Assembly (NCBI GenBank): GCA_028289195.1
Contig: JANQQR010000023.1
Span: forward strand, 372,001 to 436,000
Length of the DNA stretch: 64,000 nt
Reading direction: 5' to 3'
Source of the DNA: Phycisphaerales bacterium
Lineage (GTDB): Bacteria; Planctomycetota; Phycisphaerae; Phycisphaerales; UBA1924
Within the stretch, counting starts at the first letter, position 1. The number at the start of each line of letters is the position of its first letter. Positions 18,035-27,231 of the stretch are shown piece by piece. The translations under genes were made by a program, and so were the position numbers. The notes beneath the pieces were generated by a model, which was not told the origin of the DNA, searched no databases, and saw only the letters and a program-made list of their open reading frames with translations.

Positions 18035-18127
18035 CGGGATCCCGTCAGGGCGATCGTGGGGCTGCTCGGGTAGGTTTGGGCAGAGGATAGGGAAGCGCGG
18101 CAGCGCATATGCGCATGGAGCGAGACT

Positions 18128-18883
18128 GTGACGAACACCGACGGGCAGAAGGCGGCAATCGTGACCGGGGCCACCTCGGGCATCGGCAGGGCTCTGGCGA
18201 TCATGCTGGCCGAACGGGGCTGGCGATTGGCCCTCGCCGCCCGCCGGGAGGAGGGGCTCGCGTCGATCGCGGACGAGCTCACCCGGGCGGGCGCCGCGCC
18301 AGATTCGAGCGTGACCCAGGCGACGGATGTGGCCAACCCCGGCCAGGTCGGCGTCCTTGTACGGATCGCGCTCGAGCGCTTCGGTCGCGTCGACGCGCTG
18401 GTGAACAACGCGGGGTACGCGCCGCTGGTGGGAATCGGGGAAACCGACCCGGAGACGATCGTGCGCTCGTTCGGCGTCAACGCGATCGGCCCGGCCGTTG
18501 CGATTGCCGCGCTGTGGCCCTCGTTCGTCGAGCAGAATTCCGGGTGCGTCGTGAACGTCTCGACCGTGGGGACCGAGGACCCGTTCCCCGGGTTCTTCGC
18601 CTACGCCTCGGCCAAGGCATCGGTGAACCTGATGGCGCTGTCCTGCGCCCAGGAGGGGCGTGCCCACGGCATCCGCGCGTTCGGGGTTGCCCCGGGCGCC
18701 GTCGAAACGCCGATGCTCCGGGGCCTGTTCGGCACCGAGCAGATCCCTGCCGAGGCCTGCCTGGCGCCCGAGGACGTGGCATCCCTGATCGTCTCGTGCA
18801 TCGAGGGCGAGCGCGACGCCGACAACGGGCGCACGATCGCGATCACGCGCGAGGCGGGAGCGGCCGCGACGCGGACGCTCTGA
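18128..18883 (+). CDS. Short-chain dehydrogenase/reductase
   Basis: 251 residues from a GTG start at 18128. Classical SDR features: cofactor loop TGATSGIGRAL, adenine-binding/structural NNAG in LVNNAGYAPL, catalytic Ser in VVNVSTVGT, and Tyr/Lys in YASAKASV. RR at AARREEG after the second strand suggests NADP(H) preference. The substrate cannot be read from sequence. It precedes the S9 peptidase by 73 nt on the same strand. Confidence 0.9.
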   Translation: MTNTDGQKAAIVTGATSGIGRALAIMLAERGWRLALAARREEGLASIADELTRAGAAPDSSVTQATDVANPGQVGVLVRIALERFGRVDALVNNAGYAPLVGIGETDPETIVRSFGVNAIGPAVAIAALWPSFVEQNSGCVVNVSTVGTEDPFPGFFAYASAKASVNLMALSCAQEGRAHGIRAFGVAPGAVETPMLRGLFGTEQIPAEACLAPEDVASLIVSCIEGERDADNGRTIAITREAGAAATRTL

Positions 18884-18956
18884 CGCCGCACCCCGCGATC
18901 CCGGCAGGGGTATCGTGGTGGACCCACCCGAATCACTACAACGACGGAGGATCGTC

Positions 18957-20906
18957 ATGAGCAACCGGATGAGTGTGTGCCTGTCGGTGATCGCCGGCAT
19001 CGTCGTTGGCGGAACCGCCCTCGCCGAAGCGCCGGCGAGGGAGCAGGACGAAGGCATCGCCGAGTACCTGCGCATCCGGACGCCCAACAACGTGACGCTC
19101 GCGTCCGACGGTCGCCTGTACTTCCGCGACTCGCCCGACGGCGTGAACCAGTTGTTCCGTCGAGAAGCCGGCGCACCCATCGACAGCCAGGGCGAGCAAC
19201 TGACAGACTTCACCGACGGAATCTCGCGTCGCCAGGGCATCGGGGTGTCGCCCGACGCCCGATGGGTCGCGATCCCCGCCGACTTCGGGGGCAACGAGCA
19301 GCACGACATCTACCTGCTCGACACCAGCACCGACGAGATGACCGGCGTGCTGGTCGATCCGGTTGTCGCCTACACCGTCGACCTGTGGCTCCGCGATTCG
19401 TCCGGCTTCATCTATACGGCCAACGACGATTCACCCAACGACTTCCACATCTACCGCTATGACATCGCAAGCGCCAGCAGCACGAAGATCTCCGACGCGC
19501 CCGGGCGCTGGTTCGTCAGCGACGCGACACGCGACGGCTCGCGCATCCTCGCGACGGTCTACCGCTCGATCTCCGACTCGCGACTGTTCGAGATCGACAC
19601 CGCCACCGGCGAGATGCGCGACCTCAGCGCTACGCCCGCGGGGACGCCCAGCCTGAACTTCCCCCTGGCCTACAGCGCCGACGGGCAGTCCGTGTTCATG
19701 ACCAGCGACGCCAACGACGAGGGCATCCGGCGCCTCTACCGGCGCGACCTGCTGGCATCGGGATCCCTCGCCGAGCCCCAGGAGATGCTTCCCGAACTCG
19801 GGCGCTACCAGGTCGGCGGCGGGGCCGTCGACGACCAGCGCCGCTTCATGGCGATCGTCCACAACCAGGAGGGCTACGGCACGCTCCGTCTGTTCGACAT
19901 GCTCTCGTTCGAGCCGATCGACCTGCCGGAGATCGACGCGGGTGTCGTGAGCGCGAGCGCCATCGTCGGCGACACGCTGATCTTCCGCCAGAGCAACGCC
20001 CAGGCCCCGGGAATCTCGTTCGCGTTCGACATCCCCTCCAGCGGCACGATGAGCGCCGCCGAGCCCCGGCCGCTGACGACGCGCATGGACGACGAGGACA
20101 TCGACCTCGGCTCGTTCCGCCTGCCCGAACTGATCGCCTTCGAGAGCTTCGACGGGCTCGAGGTGCCGGCGTTCCTGTACCTGCCCCAGGGGTTCGAGCG
20201 CGGCGAGCCTGTGCCGTTCGTCGTGTCGTTCCACGGCGGGCCGGAGAGCCAGGCCCGTCCGAGCTTCAGCGCCACGACGCAGTACCTCGTGAGCCAGGGC
20301 TACGGCGTGATGGTGCCCAACGTCCGGGGCTCGACCGGGTACGGGCGCGAGTACCACATGCTCGACAACTACGAGAAGCGCTGGGACTCGGTCCGCGACG
20401 GCGCCGAGGCCGCCCGCTGGCTCGTGAAGAACGGCTACGCCGAGGCCGGGCGGATCTCGTCGTACGGCGGCAGCTACGGCGGGTTCATGAGCGTCGCGAC
20501 GATCATCGAGGGCGCGGACGTCTACGGCGCCTGCGTGAACATCGTCGGCATCGTGAACTTCAAGACGTTCCTTGAGCGCACCAAGGGCTACCGGCGCAAG
20601 CTGCGCGAGGCCGAGTACGGCCCGCTGACCGACCCCGAGTTCCTGGCGTCGGTCTCCCCGCTGACCCGCATCGACGAGATCAAGGTGCCGGTGCTCATCG
20701 CCCACGGGCTGAACGATCCGCGCGTGCCCGTCGACGAGGCGATGCAGCTGGCCACCGAGCTGCAGAAGCGGGGCTACGACCCCGAGCAGATCTACTTCCA
20801 CGACGAGGGCCACGGCTTCGCCAAGCTCGACAACCAGATCCTGTTCTACGAGCGCACGGTGAAGTTCCTCGACGAGACGATCGGCCCGCGCTCGCGCGAC
20901 CACTGA
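18957..20906 (+). CDS. Secreted S9-family prolyl oligopeptidase-type peptidase
   Basis: 649 residues from ATG 18957, which has a strong GGAGG site 6 nt upstream and opens a signal peptide (MSNRMSVCLSVIAGIVVGGTALA). A beta-propeller of WD/Tolb-like blades fills residues ~40-380. The C-terminal alpha/beta hydrolase domain has nucleophile Ser in YGGSYGGFMS (~505), Asp in LNDPRVPVDEA (~588) and His in HDEGHGFAK (~619). This is the acylaminoacyl-peptidase/dipeptidyl-peptidase architecture that trims oligopeptides. The signal peptide places it in the periplasm-like compartment or outside. It is not obviously linked to the neighbouring ferritin-like gene. Confidence 0.92.
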   Translation: MSNRMSVCLSVIAGIVVGGTALAEAPAREQDEGIAEYLRIRTPNNVTLASDGRLYFRDSPDGVNQLFRREAGAPIDSQGEQLTDFTDGISRRQGIGVSPDARWVAIPADFGGNEQHDIYLLDTSTDEMTGVLVDPVVAYTVDLWLRDSSGFIYTANDDSPNDFHIYRYDIASASSTKISDAPGRWFVSDATRDGSRILATVYRSISDSRLFEIDTATGEMRDLSATPAGTPSLNFPLAYSADGQSVFMTSDANDEGIRRLYRRDLLASGSLAEPQEMLPELGRYQVGGGAVDDQRRFMAIVHNQEGYGTLRLFDMLSFEPIDLPEIDAGVVSASAIVGDTLIFRQSNAQAPGISFAFDIPSSGTMSAAEPRPLTTRMDDEDIDLGSFRLPELIAFESFDGLEVPAFLYLPQGFERGEPVPFVVSFHGGPESQARPSFSATTQYLVSQGYGVMVPNVRGSTGYGREYHMLDNYEKRWDSVRDGAEAARWLVKNGYAEAGRISSYGGSYGGFMSVATIIEGADVYGACVNIVGIVNFKTFLERTKGYRRKLREAEYGPLTDPEFLASVSPLTRIDEIKVPVLIAHGLNDPRVPVDEAMQLATELQKRGYDPEQIYFHDEGHGFAKLDNQILFYERTVKFLDETIGPRSRDH

Positions 20907-21013
20907 CCGGCGTCGATTGACCCCGCGCCCGGGTGGGCTAGGCTCTGAGCCCGGAGTGCGCGCCACCGGATCGGCGGGCGCAGAGGCGAACGAGCGCAAG
21001 GAGACACCCAGCC

Positions 21014-21478
21014 GTGAGCAGCGACAGCAACCAGGACATCATCGACGCGCTGGCGTCGGCCTACAACGCCGAGCTGGAGACGGTGATGAACTACATCGCC
21101 AACTCCATCAACCTCGACGGCGTGCGCGCCAAGAACATCGCCGCGTCGCTCGACGCCGACATCGCCGAGGAGCTGAACCACGCCCAGATGCTCGCCAAGC
21201 GCATCAAGACGATCGGCGGCACCGTGCCCGGCAGCAAGGGGTTCAACGCCCAGCAGGCCACGCTGCAGCCCCCGACTGACACGACCGATGTGATCGCGGT
21301 GATCAAGGGTGTGATCGACGCCGAGGAGAGCGCGATCGCCGGCTACGAGACGCTCATCCGCCTGTGCGACGGTCGCGACTACGCCACGCAGGACCTGGCC
21401 ATCCAGCTCCTGACCGACGAGCAGGAGCATCGGCGAGAGTTCGTCGGGTTCCTCAAGGAATACGAGAAGGGCGCCTAG
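21014..21478 (+). CDS. Ferritin-like/bacterioferritin-family protein
   Basis: 154 residues from a GTG start at 21014. The protein is a four-helix ferritin-like fold with iron-site motifs spaced as in the family: AELETVMNYIANS, then EELNHAQMLAKRI (E-x-x-H), then DAEESAIAGYETLIR, and a final DEQEHRREFVGFL (E-x-x-H). Such proteins bind a di-iron centre and store iron or protect DNA against oxidation (bacterioferritin/rubrerythrin relatives). No haem-ligand Met or rubredoxin motif is seen. Glycerate kinase starts 15 nt downstream and is likely co-transcribed. Confidence 0.78.
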   Translation: MSSDSNQDIIDALASAYNAELETVMNYIANSINLDGVRAKNIAASLDADIAEELNHAQMLAKRIKTIGGTVPGSKGFNAQQATLQPPTDTTDVIAVIKGVIDAEESAIAGYETLIRLCDGRDYATQDLAIQLLTDEQEHRREFVGFLKEYEKGA

Positions 21479-21493
21479 GCGCCGGCGCCCGCG

Positions 21494-22525
21494 ATGCGCG
21501 TCCTGGTCGCGCCCGACTCGTTCAAGGGCACGCTGACAGCGAGCGAGGCGGCAGCCGCCATCGCGCGGGGCGTGCGGCGCGCGGTCCCCGATGCCGATAT
21601 CGACGAGTGCCCGCTGGCGGACGGGGGGGAGGGGACGCTGGAGGTGGTCGCCCGCGCGACCAGCGCAGGAATGCGGACGATCGAAACGCCCGACCTGCTC
21701 GGCGAGCCGGTGCACGCGGGCGTGGCGCGATGGACGGATGCGGACGGGACAGCCTGCACGCTGATCGAGAGCGCGCAGGTCGTCGGACTCCCCCGCGTGC
21801 CGCCGAGGATGCGAAACCCGGTCGAGCTGAGCAGCGGTGCACTGGGGACGCTCGTTGGGAAGCTCGGACTGCGAGGAGACGACACGCTCTTCATCGCCAT
21901 CGGAGGATCGGCGACGGTCGATGGCGGCCGATGGCTCAGGTCGGAGCGTCCATCGGCAGTCAGGCCGCGTCGGGTGATCGCCGTCTGCGATGTCGACAAC
22001 CCGCTGCTCGGCGAGCACGGCGCGGCACGCGTGTTCGGCCCCCAGAAAGGCGCGACGCCCGATGACGTCGCGCAACTGGAAGCCGGGCTGGAGAACCTGG
22101 TGCGGGTCTGCGAGGAAGCGGGGATGAGCGTCGACCCGGACGCACCCGGCGCGGGTGCCGCGGGCGGGCTGGGGTTTGGGTTGGCGGCGTTCCTGGGCGC
22201 CGAGCTGGTGCGCGGCTCGGCGTGGGTGTGCGATGCGGTGGGGTTCGACGAGCAGGCAAGGATGGCCGACCTGGTCATCACGGGCGAGGGGCGCCTGGAC
22301 GAGCAGACCCGCCACGCCAAGGTGATCGACGAGGTCTGCAGGCGCGCGGGCGCCCTCGAAAGGCCCGTGGTCGCGGCGGTCGGCAGCGCCGCGGGCGACG
22401 GGCGGGACCTCGGGCTGGCGGATGTGGAGGCGTGCGTCGCTGACGGTTCTGCGGCGCCGGGCGACGCGCCTGGTGCGCTGGAGGACGCGACGGCGCGACT
22501 GAGCGCGCGATTCTCAATCGCCTGA
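21494..22525 (+). CDS. Glycerate kinase (GarK/GlxK family), shortened
   Basis: 343 residues. It phosphorylates D-glycerate, feeding it into glycolysis (2-phosphoglycerate for this class). Motifs: VAPDSFKGTLTASEAA at the N-terminus, PLADGGEGTLEV, IGGSATVDGG, CDVDNPLLGEHGAARVFGPQKGAT, PGAGAAGGLGFGLAAFLGAEL and VITGEGRLDEQT. Between GGSATVDGG and CDVDNP only about 16 residues remain where GarK has roughly 45, so a loop of some 30 residues is missing. The remaining catalytic motifs look intact, so it may still be active. It is probably co-transcribed with the ferritin-like gene. Confidence 0.9.
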   Translation: MRVLVAPDSFKGTLTASEAAAAIARGVRRAVPDADIDECPLADGGEGTLEVVARATSAGMRTIETPDLLGEPVHAGVARWTDADGTACTLIESAQVVGLPRVPPRMRNPVELSSGALGTLVGKLGLRGDDTLFIAIGGSATVDGGRWLRSERPSAVRPRRVIAVCDVDNPLLGEHGAARVFGPQKGATPDDVAQLEAGLENLVRVCEEAGMSVDPDAPGAGAAGGLGFGLAAFLGAELVRGSAWVCDAVGFDEQARMADLVITGEGRLDEQTRHAKVIDEVCRRAGALERPVVAAVGSAAGDGRDLGLADVEACVADGSAAPGDAPGALEDATARLSARFSIA

Positions 22526-22582
22526 TCGATCGGCGGGACTTCCCCTCGATCCCCCACCACTCCCCCGCTATCCTTTGGCCCG

Positions 22583-23152
22583 ATGACCATCCCCAGCGAC
22601 GACATCGTGCGCCTCAATCGCCCCCCGATAAACGCCCTCGAGAGCGTCTACCTCCCGGAGGTCGTGCGCGGGTTCGGGACCACGATGCGCCACTTCTTCA
22701 CCAGCTTCGGCCAGAGCAAGCTGCCGGTCGTCGGGCGGTCCAAGACCACCCGCACCATGCAGTACCCCGAGGAGCGTCGCGAGGACCGGTCGGTCCACGA
22801 CCAGGGGATGGAACCGTCGAACTTCCGCGGCGTGCACCGCCTGAATCGCGACGAAGACGGGCGCGTGAAGTGCGTCGCCTGCATGATGTGCCCGACGGCC
22901 TGCCCGGCCAACTGCATCCACATCGTCGCCAGCGAATCGCCGTGGGACGATCGCGAGAAGTACCCGGCCAAGTTCGAGATCGACGAGCTCCGCTGCATCT
23001 TCTGCGGGATGTGCGAGGAGGCGTGCCCGGTCGACGCCATCGAGCTCACGACCGCCTACGACGTCGTCGGCAAGTCGCGCCAGGAGATGATCTTCGACAA
23101 AGAGAAGCTCCTGAGCGTCTACGACATGACCATCGACAAGAAGCCGATGTAG
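22583..23152 (+). CDS. nuoI: NADH-quinone oxidoreductase subunit I (8Fe-ferredoxin type)
   Basis: 189 residues with two complete [4Fe-4S] motifs: CVACMMCPTACPANC and CIFCGMCEEACPVDA. The N-terminus includes SVYLPEVVRGFGTTMRHFF as in NuoI, whose N-terminal helix contacts the membrane arm; clusters N6a/N6b carry electrons to the quinone site of complex I. It stands alone here: no other nuo gene is adjacent. Complex I genes must lie elsewhere, or this serves another ferredoxin-like role. The convergent lipoprotein gene ends 9 nt after it. Confidence 0.9.
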   Translation: MTIPSDDIVRLNRPPINALESVYLPEVVRGFGTTMRHFFTSFGQSKLPVVGRSKTTRTMQYPEERREDRSVHDQGMEPSNFRGVHRLNRDEDGRVKCVACMMCPTACPANCIHIVASESPWDDREKYPAKFEIDELRCIFCGMCEEACPVDAIELTTAYDVVGKSRQEMIFDKEKLLSVYDMTIDKKPM

Positions 23153-23161
23153 GACTCGCCG

Positions 23162-24298
23162 CTATTCGAGCTCGGGATGCTCGAAGGGCTCGATCGGTTC
23201 GTAGAGGTTGTGCTGGTATTCGATTTCCTGGTTGGTCAGCCATTGATCGAGCACGGTGTCCATGCCGAACGGATCATCGAAGACCATGAAGCTCCGGCAG
23301 AACTCGAAGAACACGAGCGTCGTGTTCGCCCGCCCCTTCGGGATCTGATACTCACGCCAGCGGAGGGCGACCGCGCGGGGGTCTTCTTCCGGTACGAGCG
23401 GTGCGCACACGAGCATCGGCACCCGGCTGGCCAGCAGCTCCGGCCCGAGATCCGAGAAGAACGTCTCCAGCGAGTACTGCATGATCAGGCCGCGTGATGT
23501 CGCGATGAACATGTCGGCGTGCTCCTCGGCGATCTCCGGATCGGAGACATACTGGTAGATCCGCGCACGGTTGATCTCGGCGTAACGCTCGTCGGTCATG
23601 CGCATCACCGGCTGCATGCTCTTGCGCACCTCGGCGGTGATCTCGTCGTCCGTGAGCTGGTACCTGTCGGCGTTGTAGGGCGGGCGGAAGTCACCCGCCA
23701 TGCTGACGAATCCGCGCGTGAGCTCCGGGTAGCGCAGGGCGAACAGCGCCGCGAGGTGACCCCCCAGGCCCTGCCCAACGACGACGGGTCGATGGATTTC
23801 GCGTTCAACGATGAGTTCGGCGATGCCGTTCACGGCGTTGTTGAACAGCACGATTTTGGGCCAGTCGAGGATGTCGGGCGCCTCCGGCGCCGGGGTGCCG
23901 CCCATGCCCGGGAGGTTGATCGCGTACATGGTGTAGCGCTCGGCGTTGCGCTCCATGAAATCGGCCCACATGCTCCAGTCGATCCCGATCTCGTGGATGA
24001 GCACCATGGGGATCGGCCCTGAGCCGCGCACCTCAACGCCCTCGAGGGAGACCTCGGGCTTCTGGATGGGCTCAGCCTCGTCCGACCTGGCGCTCGCTGG
24101 GGTCGTGTTCGCAGCCGGCGCGGGATCGCCCGAGGTCGCGGGGGCTGGCCCGGACTCGGTGCTCTTCGCCGGTTGTTGATCCTGTGCCGCGGCAGGGGCA
24201 TCTGCGGAGGATTCGTCCGGCCGTTCCGTGCAGGCGCCGAGTGAGGCGATGAGGATGCCGGCGAGCAGAATCGCGGGAGTCGTGAGCGTTCGAATCAC
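23162..24298 (-). CDS. Lipoprotein alpha/beta-hydrolase-fold protein lacking the nucleophile serine
   Basis: 378 residues from a GTG start at 24298, which has GGAGG upstream and opens a lipoprotein signal (LLAGILIASLGAC). A ~60-residue low-complexity Ala/Pro/Thr linker follows. The hydrolase fold begins near PMVLIHEIGIDWSMWADFM. The nucleophile elbow reads VVGQGLGGHLA, with Gly where Ser is expected in G-x-S-x-G. A catalytic His near the end is also not evident. It may be a non-catalytic hydrolase fold, perhaps a binding protein at the membrane, or use a different nucleophile. It is convergent with nuoI. Confidence 0.75.
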   Translation of the reverse strand: MIRTLTTPAILLAGILIASLGACTERPDESSADAPAAAQDQQPAKSTESGPAPATSGDPAPAANTTPASARSDEAEPIQKPEVSLEGVEVRGSGPIPMVLIHEIGIDWSMWADFMERNAERYTMYAINLPGMGGTPAPEAPDILDWPKIVLFNNAVNGIAELIVEREIHRPVVVGQGLGGHLAALFALRYPELTRGFVSMAGDFRPPYNADRYQLTDDEITAEVRKSMQPVMRMTDERYAEINRARIYQYVSDPEIAEEHADMFIATSRGLIMQYSLETFFSDLGPELLASRVPMLVCAPLVPEEDPRAVALRWREYQIPKGRANTTLVFFEFCRSFMVFDDPFGMDTVLDQWLTNQEIEYQHNLYEPIEPFEHPELE

Positions 24299-24403
24299 GG
24301 ATGCCTCCGGGTCGAGCAGGGGCGATGGACGATCGGAACAGGGGAGCGCATACCGTAGCCACGCCGGCGGCGTTGCGAAGGCGGAGGCCCGCGCCCGTCT
24401 ACA

Positions 24404-24766
24404 GTGTGCCCCGTGGACGCCCCCCGAAAGCTCGACCTGAAGAAGGACAAGGGCCTGACGATCGAATGGGCCGACGGCTCGACGTCGTACTACTCGATCG
24501 CCCTGCTCAGGCGCATGTCGCCATCGGCCGAGGCGCGGGCGCTGCGGGCCGAGATCGAGCAGAATCCCCTCACCGTGCTCCCGTCGTCCGGCACCAGCGC
24601 TCCCCTCGAAGCGCTGGCCGCGGAACTGGTCGGGAACTACGCGCTGCGGATCAGGTTCTCCGACGGGCACTCGACGGGCATCTATTCCTGGGAGTACCTG
24701 CGCGAGATCGACCCCGGCGGCCAGCCCGGCACGGGCGAGGGCCCCGGATCCGGGGGCACGGACTGA
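24404..24766 (+). CDS. DUF971 (gamma-butyrobetaine hydroxylase N-terminal-like) protein
   Basis: 120 residues from GTG 24404; GTG 24413 is an alternative start. The region LTIEWADGSTSYYSIALLRR...NYALRIRFSDGHSTGIYSWEYLREI matches the DUF971 pattern, including W-x-D-G-x-x and the FSDGHxxGIYxWxYLR signature. These small domains occur alone or fused in the Fe-S/ApbC and carnitine-hydroxylase families and may bind zinc or Fe-S partners. Here it is alone. A Gly/Pro tail (residues 105-120) is disordered. The sugar-dehydratase gene starts 40 nt downstream. Confidence 0.75.
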   Translation: MCPVDAPRKLDLKKDKGLTIEWADGSTSYYSIALLRRMSPSAEARALRAEIEQNPLTVLPSSGTSAPLEALAAELVGNYALRIRFSDGHSTGIYSWEYLREIDPGGQPGTGEGPGSGGTD

Positions 24767-24806
24767 TCACGGCCCGCATCGTCTCGGGCCGATAGGTGAC
24801 GAGGCG

Positions 24807-26321
24807 ATGGAGCAGAGCGGCAAGATCATCGTGATCGGCACGCCGGCAACGGCCCGGAGCGCGTGCGCCAGCGTGCTGGCGCTCGGATCGGGAGCACCGG
24901 CGATCGTCGGCTGCGTGCTGCTGGGTCCGGCGCGGCGCGCCGATGGGGCCGACCTCCCAGTGCCGATGCTCGGCGGTCTCGATCGACTCGCGTCGATCGC
25001 CGAATCCAGCGGGGCCCGGGAAGCGCTTGTGAGCCTCCCCCTCGCGGCAACCGAACTCATCGAGCAGGTGCGCGCATCGCTCCGCGGGCTCAGGATGACA
25101 GAGCGCTTCCTGCCGACCACGAGCGACGTGCTCGCGTTCGAACCGGCGACGTTCACGTCGCTCAGGCCCGAACTCGACCTCGCGGCCCTGATCGGTCGCG
25201 AGCCCCGGCCGGTTGATCGGTCCCGGGTGGACGCACTCATCGGTGGCAAGCGCGTGCTGATCACCGGCGCGGGCGGCAGCATCGGCTCGGAACTCGCGAG
25301 ATTCTGCGCGGGCTCGGGGGCGACAGAACTCGTGCTCGTCGATCGTTCGGAGAACTCTCTGTTCGAGATCGACCGTCAGATGCGCGAGCGTTTCCCGGAT
25401 GTGGCCCGGCGGACCGTGCTCCACGATGTGGTAAACGCCGACGCGACGCGCGCAGTGGTGAGCGAGGCGAGCCCCGACCTGGTGTTCCACGCGGCGGCGC
25501 ACAAGCACGTGCCCATGATGGAAGAGCATCCTGCGGCGGCGATCGAGAACAACGTGCTCGGGACCGTGTCGATCGCCGACGCGAGCATCGAAGCGGGTGT
25601 CGAGCGCGTGGTGCTCGTCTCGACCGACAAGGCGGTGCACCCGACCTCGATCATGGGCGCAACCAAGCAGCTCGCCGAGCGCTACATCCGGTCGCGCAAT
25701 CGCGTCGGGTCGCGGACCGTGTTCGGGCTCGTCCGTTTCGGGAACGTCCTGGGATCGGCGTGCAGCGTTCTGCCCATCTGGAGCGCGCAGCTGGCGGCCG
25801 GCGGGCCGATCACGATCACCGATCCGGAGATGACCCGCTACTTCATGACTATCCCCGAGGCGGCGTCGCTGGTTGTCCAGGCCGCCAGCCTTCTCGAGCA
25901 CCACGCGGACGCCAGCTCGTCGGACGTCTTCGTGCTCGACATGGGAGCGCCCGTGCGCATCGGATCCCTCGTTGATCGCTTCCTGCAAGCGCACGGCGTG
26001 CGCGGCGTCTGGCCCGGCGATTGCGAGGACACGGACGTGTCGATGCCATCCGTTGAGATCCTGGTCACCGGCCATCGCCCCGGCGAGAAGATGCACGAGG
26101 AACTGGCCCACCAGGGCGAGCGTCTCGGCGAGACGGGGGTCGACGGCATTCTTGCGTGGAGCGGGCCCTCCCAGGACCCGAACAAAGTAGATTTGATGAT
26201 CCGGGAGCTGATGTCTGTTCGCGATATGAACGGGCCCGAACGGGTCCTGGAGGTCCTGCGCCGGCATGCGCCGGTCGTGATGGTTGGTGGACCGGAATCT
26301 GGTCGAGTCGTCGCGGCTTGA
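24807..26321 (+). CDS. CapD/FlaA1-like nucleotide-sugar 4,6-dehydratase (soluble form)
   Basis: 504 residues. After a short Rossmann-like N-terminal region (to ~140) comes the extended-SDR core: NAD loop ITGAGGSIGSELARF, HAAAHKHVPMMEEHP, VLVSTDKAVHPTSIMGATKQLAE (Met in the Tyr position, as in the WbpM/CapD subfamily), LVRFGNVLGSACSV and EMTRYFMTIPEAA. Family members make UDP-4-keto sugars from UDP-GlcNAc for capsule, LPS or glycoprotein sugars. The four N-terminal membrane helices of WbpM/CapD are absent. With a UDP-sugar pyrophosphorylase and a DegT aminotransferase elsewhere in the window, a role in surface glycan synthesis is plausible. Confidence 0.9.
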   Translation: MEQSGKIIVIGTPATARSACASVLALGSGAPAIVGCVLLGPARRADGADLPVPMLGGLDRLASIAESSGAREALVSLPLAATELIEQVRASLRGLRMTERFLPTTSDVLAFEPATFTSLRPELDLAALIGREPRPVDRSRVDALIGGKRVLITGAGGSIGSELARFCAGSGATELVLVDRSENSLFEIDRQMRERFPDVARRTVLHDVVNADATRAVVSEASPDLVFHAAAHKHVPMMEEHPAAAIENNVLGTVSIADASIEAGVERVVLVSTDKAVHPTSIMGATKQLAERYIRSRNRVGSRTVFGLVRFGNVLGSACSVLPIWSAQLAAGGPITITDPEMTRYFMTIPEAASLVVQAASLLEHHADASSSDVFVLDMGAPVRIGSLVDRFLQAHGVRGVWPGDCEDTDVSMPSVEILVTGHRPGEKMHEELAHQGERLGETGVDGILAWSGPSQDPNKVDLMIRELMSVRDMNGPERVLEVLRRHAPVVMVGGPESGRVVAA

Positions 26322-26411
26322 TCTCTCTGATCGGATCGCCACAATTGGGGGTTCGATCACGGAGGAGAGGCCCGATCGAGAACGCCCCGCGTGGGGCTCG
26401 AGGCTTTCCGC

Positions 26412-26681
26412 ATGCTCTCCACTCTCGAAACATCCCCAGAAATCGTGGCGACGATCGATCCGCGCGAGCCCCGCGCTGTCTTCGAAGCCCGACGGAATCG
26501 CTCGCACGCTGTGGCCCTGCTCAGATCGCTGGAGCAGGCGCAGTCCGAGTGCCAGACCTGTTTGGCCGAATCCCATCGCTCGGACGCCATGCAAAGCGTC
26601 CGTGGGGAGTCGTCGCTCGATGTGGCGATCCAGTCGACCCGCGACATGATCCGGTCTTTGGATCGTGTGATCGCCGGCTGA
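26412..26681 (+). CDS. Small hypothetical helical protein
   Basis: 89 residues from ATG 26412; GTG 26391 is an upstream option. The sequence is hydrophilic and helical (VFEARRNRSHAVALLRSLEQAQSECQ), with two Cys in SECQTC and a repeated Asp/Arg/Leu tail. I recognise no family. Codon use is like the neighbours, and the frame fits the gap between the dehydratase and dut, which argues it is real. It could be a small regulator or part of a two-gene unit with dut, but nothing shows which. Confidence 0.5.
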   Translation: MLSTLETSPEIVATIDPREPRAVFEARRNRSHAVALLRSLEQAQSECQTCLAESHRSDAMQSVRGESSLDVAIQSTRDMIRSLDRVIAG

Positions 26682-26724
26682 CTGACCCGCCCAATTCTGC
26701 GAGCGAACCGGGTACCGTGGGGCG

Positions 26725-27231
26725 ATGTCATCCGGCCCCAACACGTCCTCCGCACCCGCAGTCACGAGCGAACCCAAGCCCCGCGTGCGCCCACGCGTCG
26801 AAGTCGCGGTGCTCCGGGAGGGCGCCGTTGCTCCGTCGTACCAGACCGAATTGGCCGCCGGCCTCGACCTGAGCTTCTGCCCGGACGAGGCCCCGTTCCT
26901 CGAGATCAAGCCCGGAGAGATCGTGCTCGCGCCGTGCGGCATCGCGATCGCGATCCCTGCGGGCTACGAGGGGCAGGTCCGTCCCCGGTCCGGCCTGAGC
27001 GTGAAACACGGCATCTCGATGCCCAACGCCCCCGGAACCGTCGATGCCGACTACCGGGGCGAGATCAAGGTGCCCCTCATCAACCTGGGGCGTCGCACAT
27101 TCCGGATCGAACCGGGCATGCGCATCGCGCAGATGGTGATCGCGCCCGTTGCGCACGCCCACGTCGAAATCGTCGACGCGCTCGGCGCGACAGCCCGCGG
27201 CTCGGGCGGTTTCGGGTCGACCGGCGTCTAG
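26725..27231 (+). CDS. dut: Deoxyuridine 5'-triphosphate nucleotidohydrolase (dUTPase)
   Basis: 168 residues with trimeric dUTPase motifs: motif 1 AAGLDLSFC, motif 2 [10 protein letters not shown], motif 3 [18 protein letters not shown], motif 4 [10 protein letters not shown], and the C-terminal motif 5 arm GSGGFGSTG. It hydrolyses dUTP to dUMP and pyrophosphate, keeping uracil out of DNA and supplying dTMP synthesis. The N-terminal ~25 residues are a flexible Ser/Pro-rich extension. Its stop overlaps the convergent DinB-like gene by 4 nt. Confidence 0.97.
   Translation: MSSGPNTSSAPAVTSEPKPRVRPRVEVAVLREGAVAPSYQTELAAGLDLSFCPDEAPFLEIKPGEIVLAPCGIAIAIPAGYEGQVRPRSGLSVKHGISMPNAPGTVDADYRGEIKVPLINLGRRTFRIEPGMRIAQMVIAPVAHAHVEIVDALGATARGSGGFGSTGV

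Noticed and set aside
18035-19309. Long open extension upstream of pyruvate kinase
   Set aside because: It is antisense to the SDR and S9 peptidase genes and shows no homology; the family starts at 18034.
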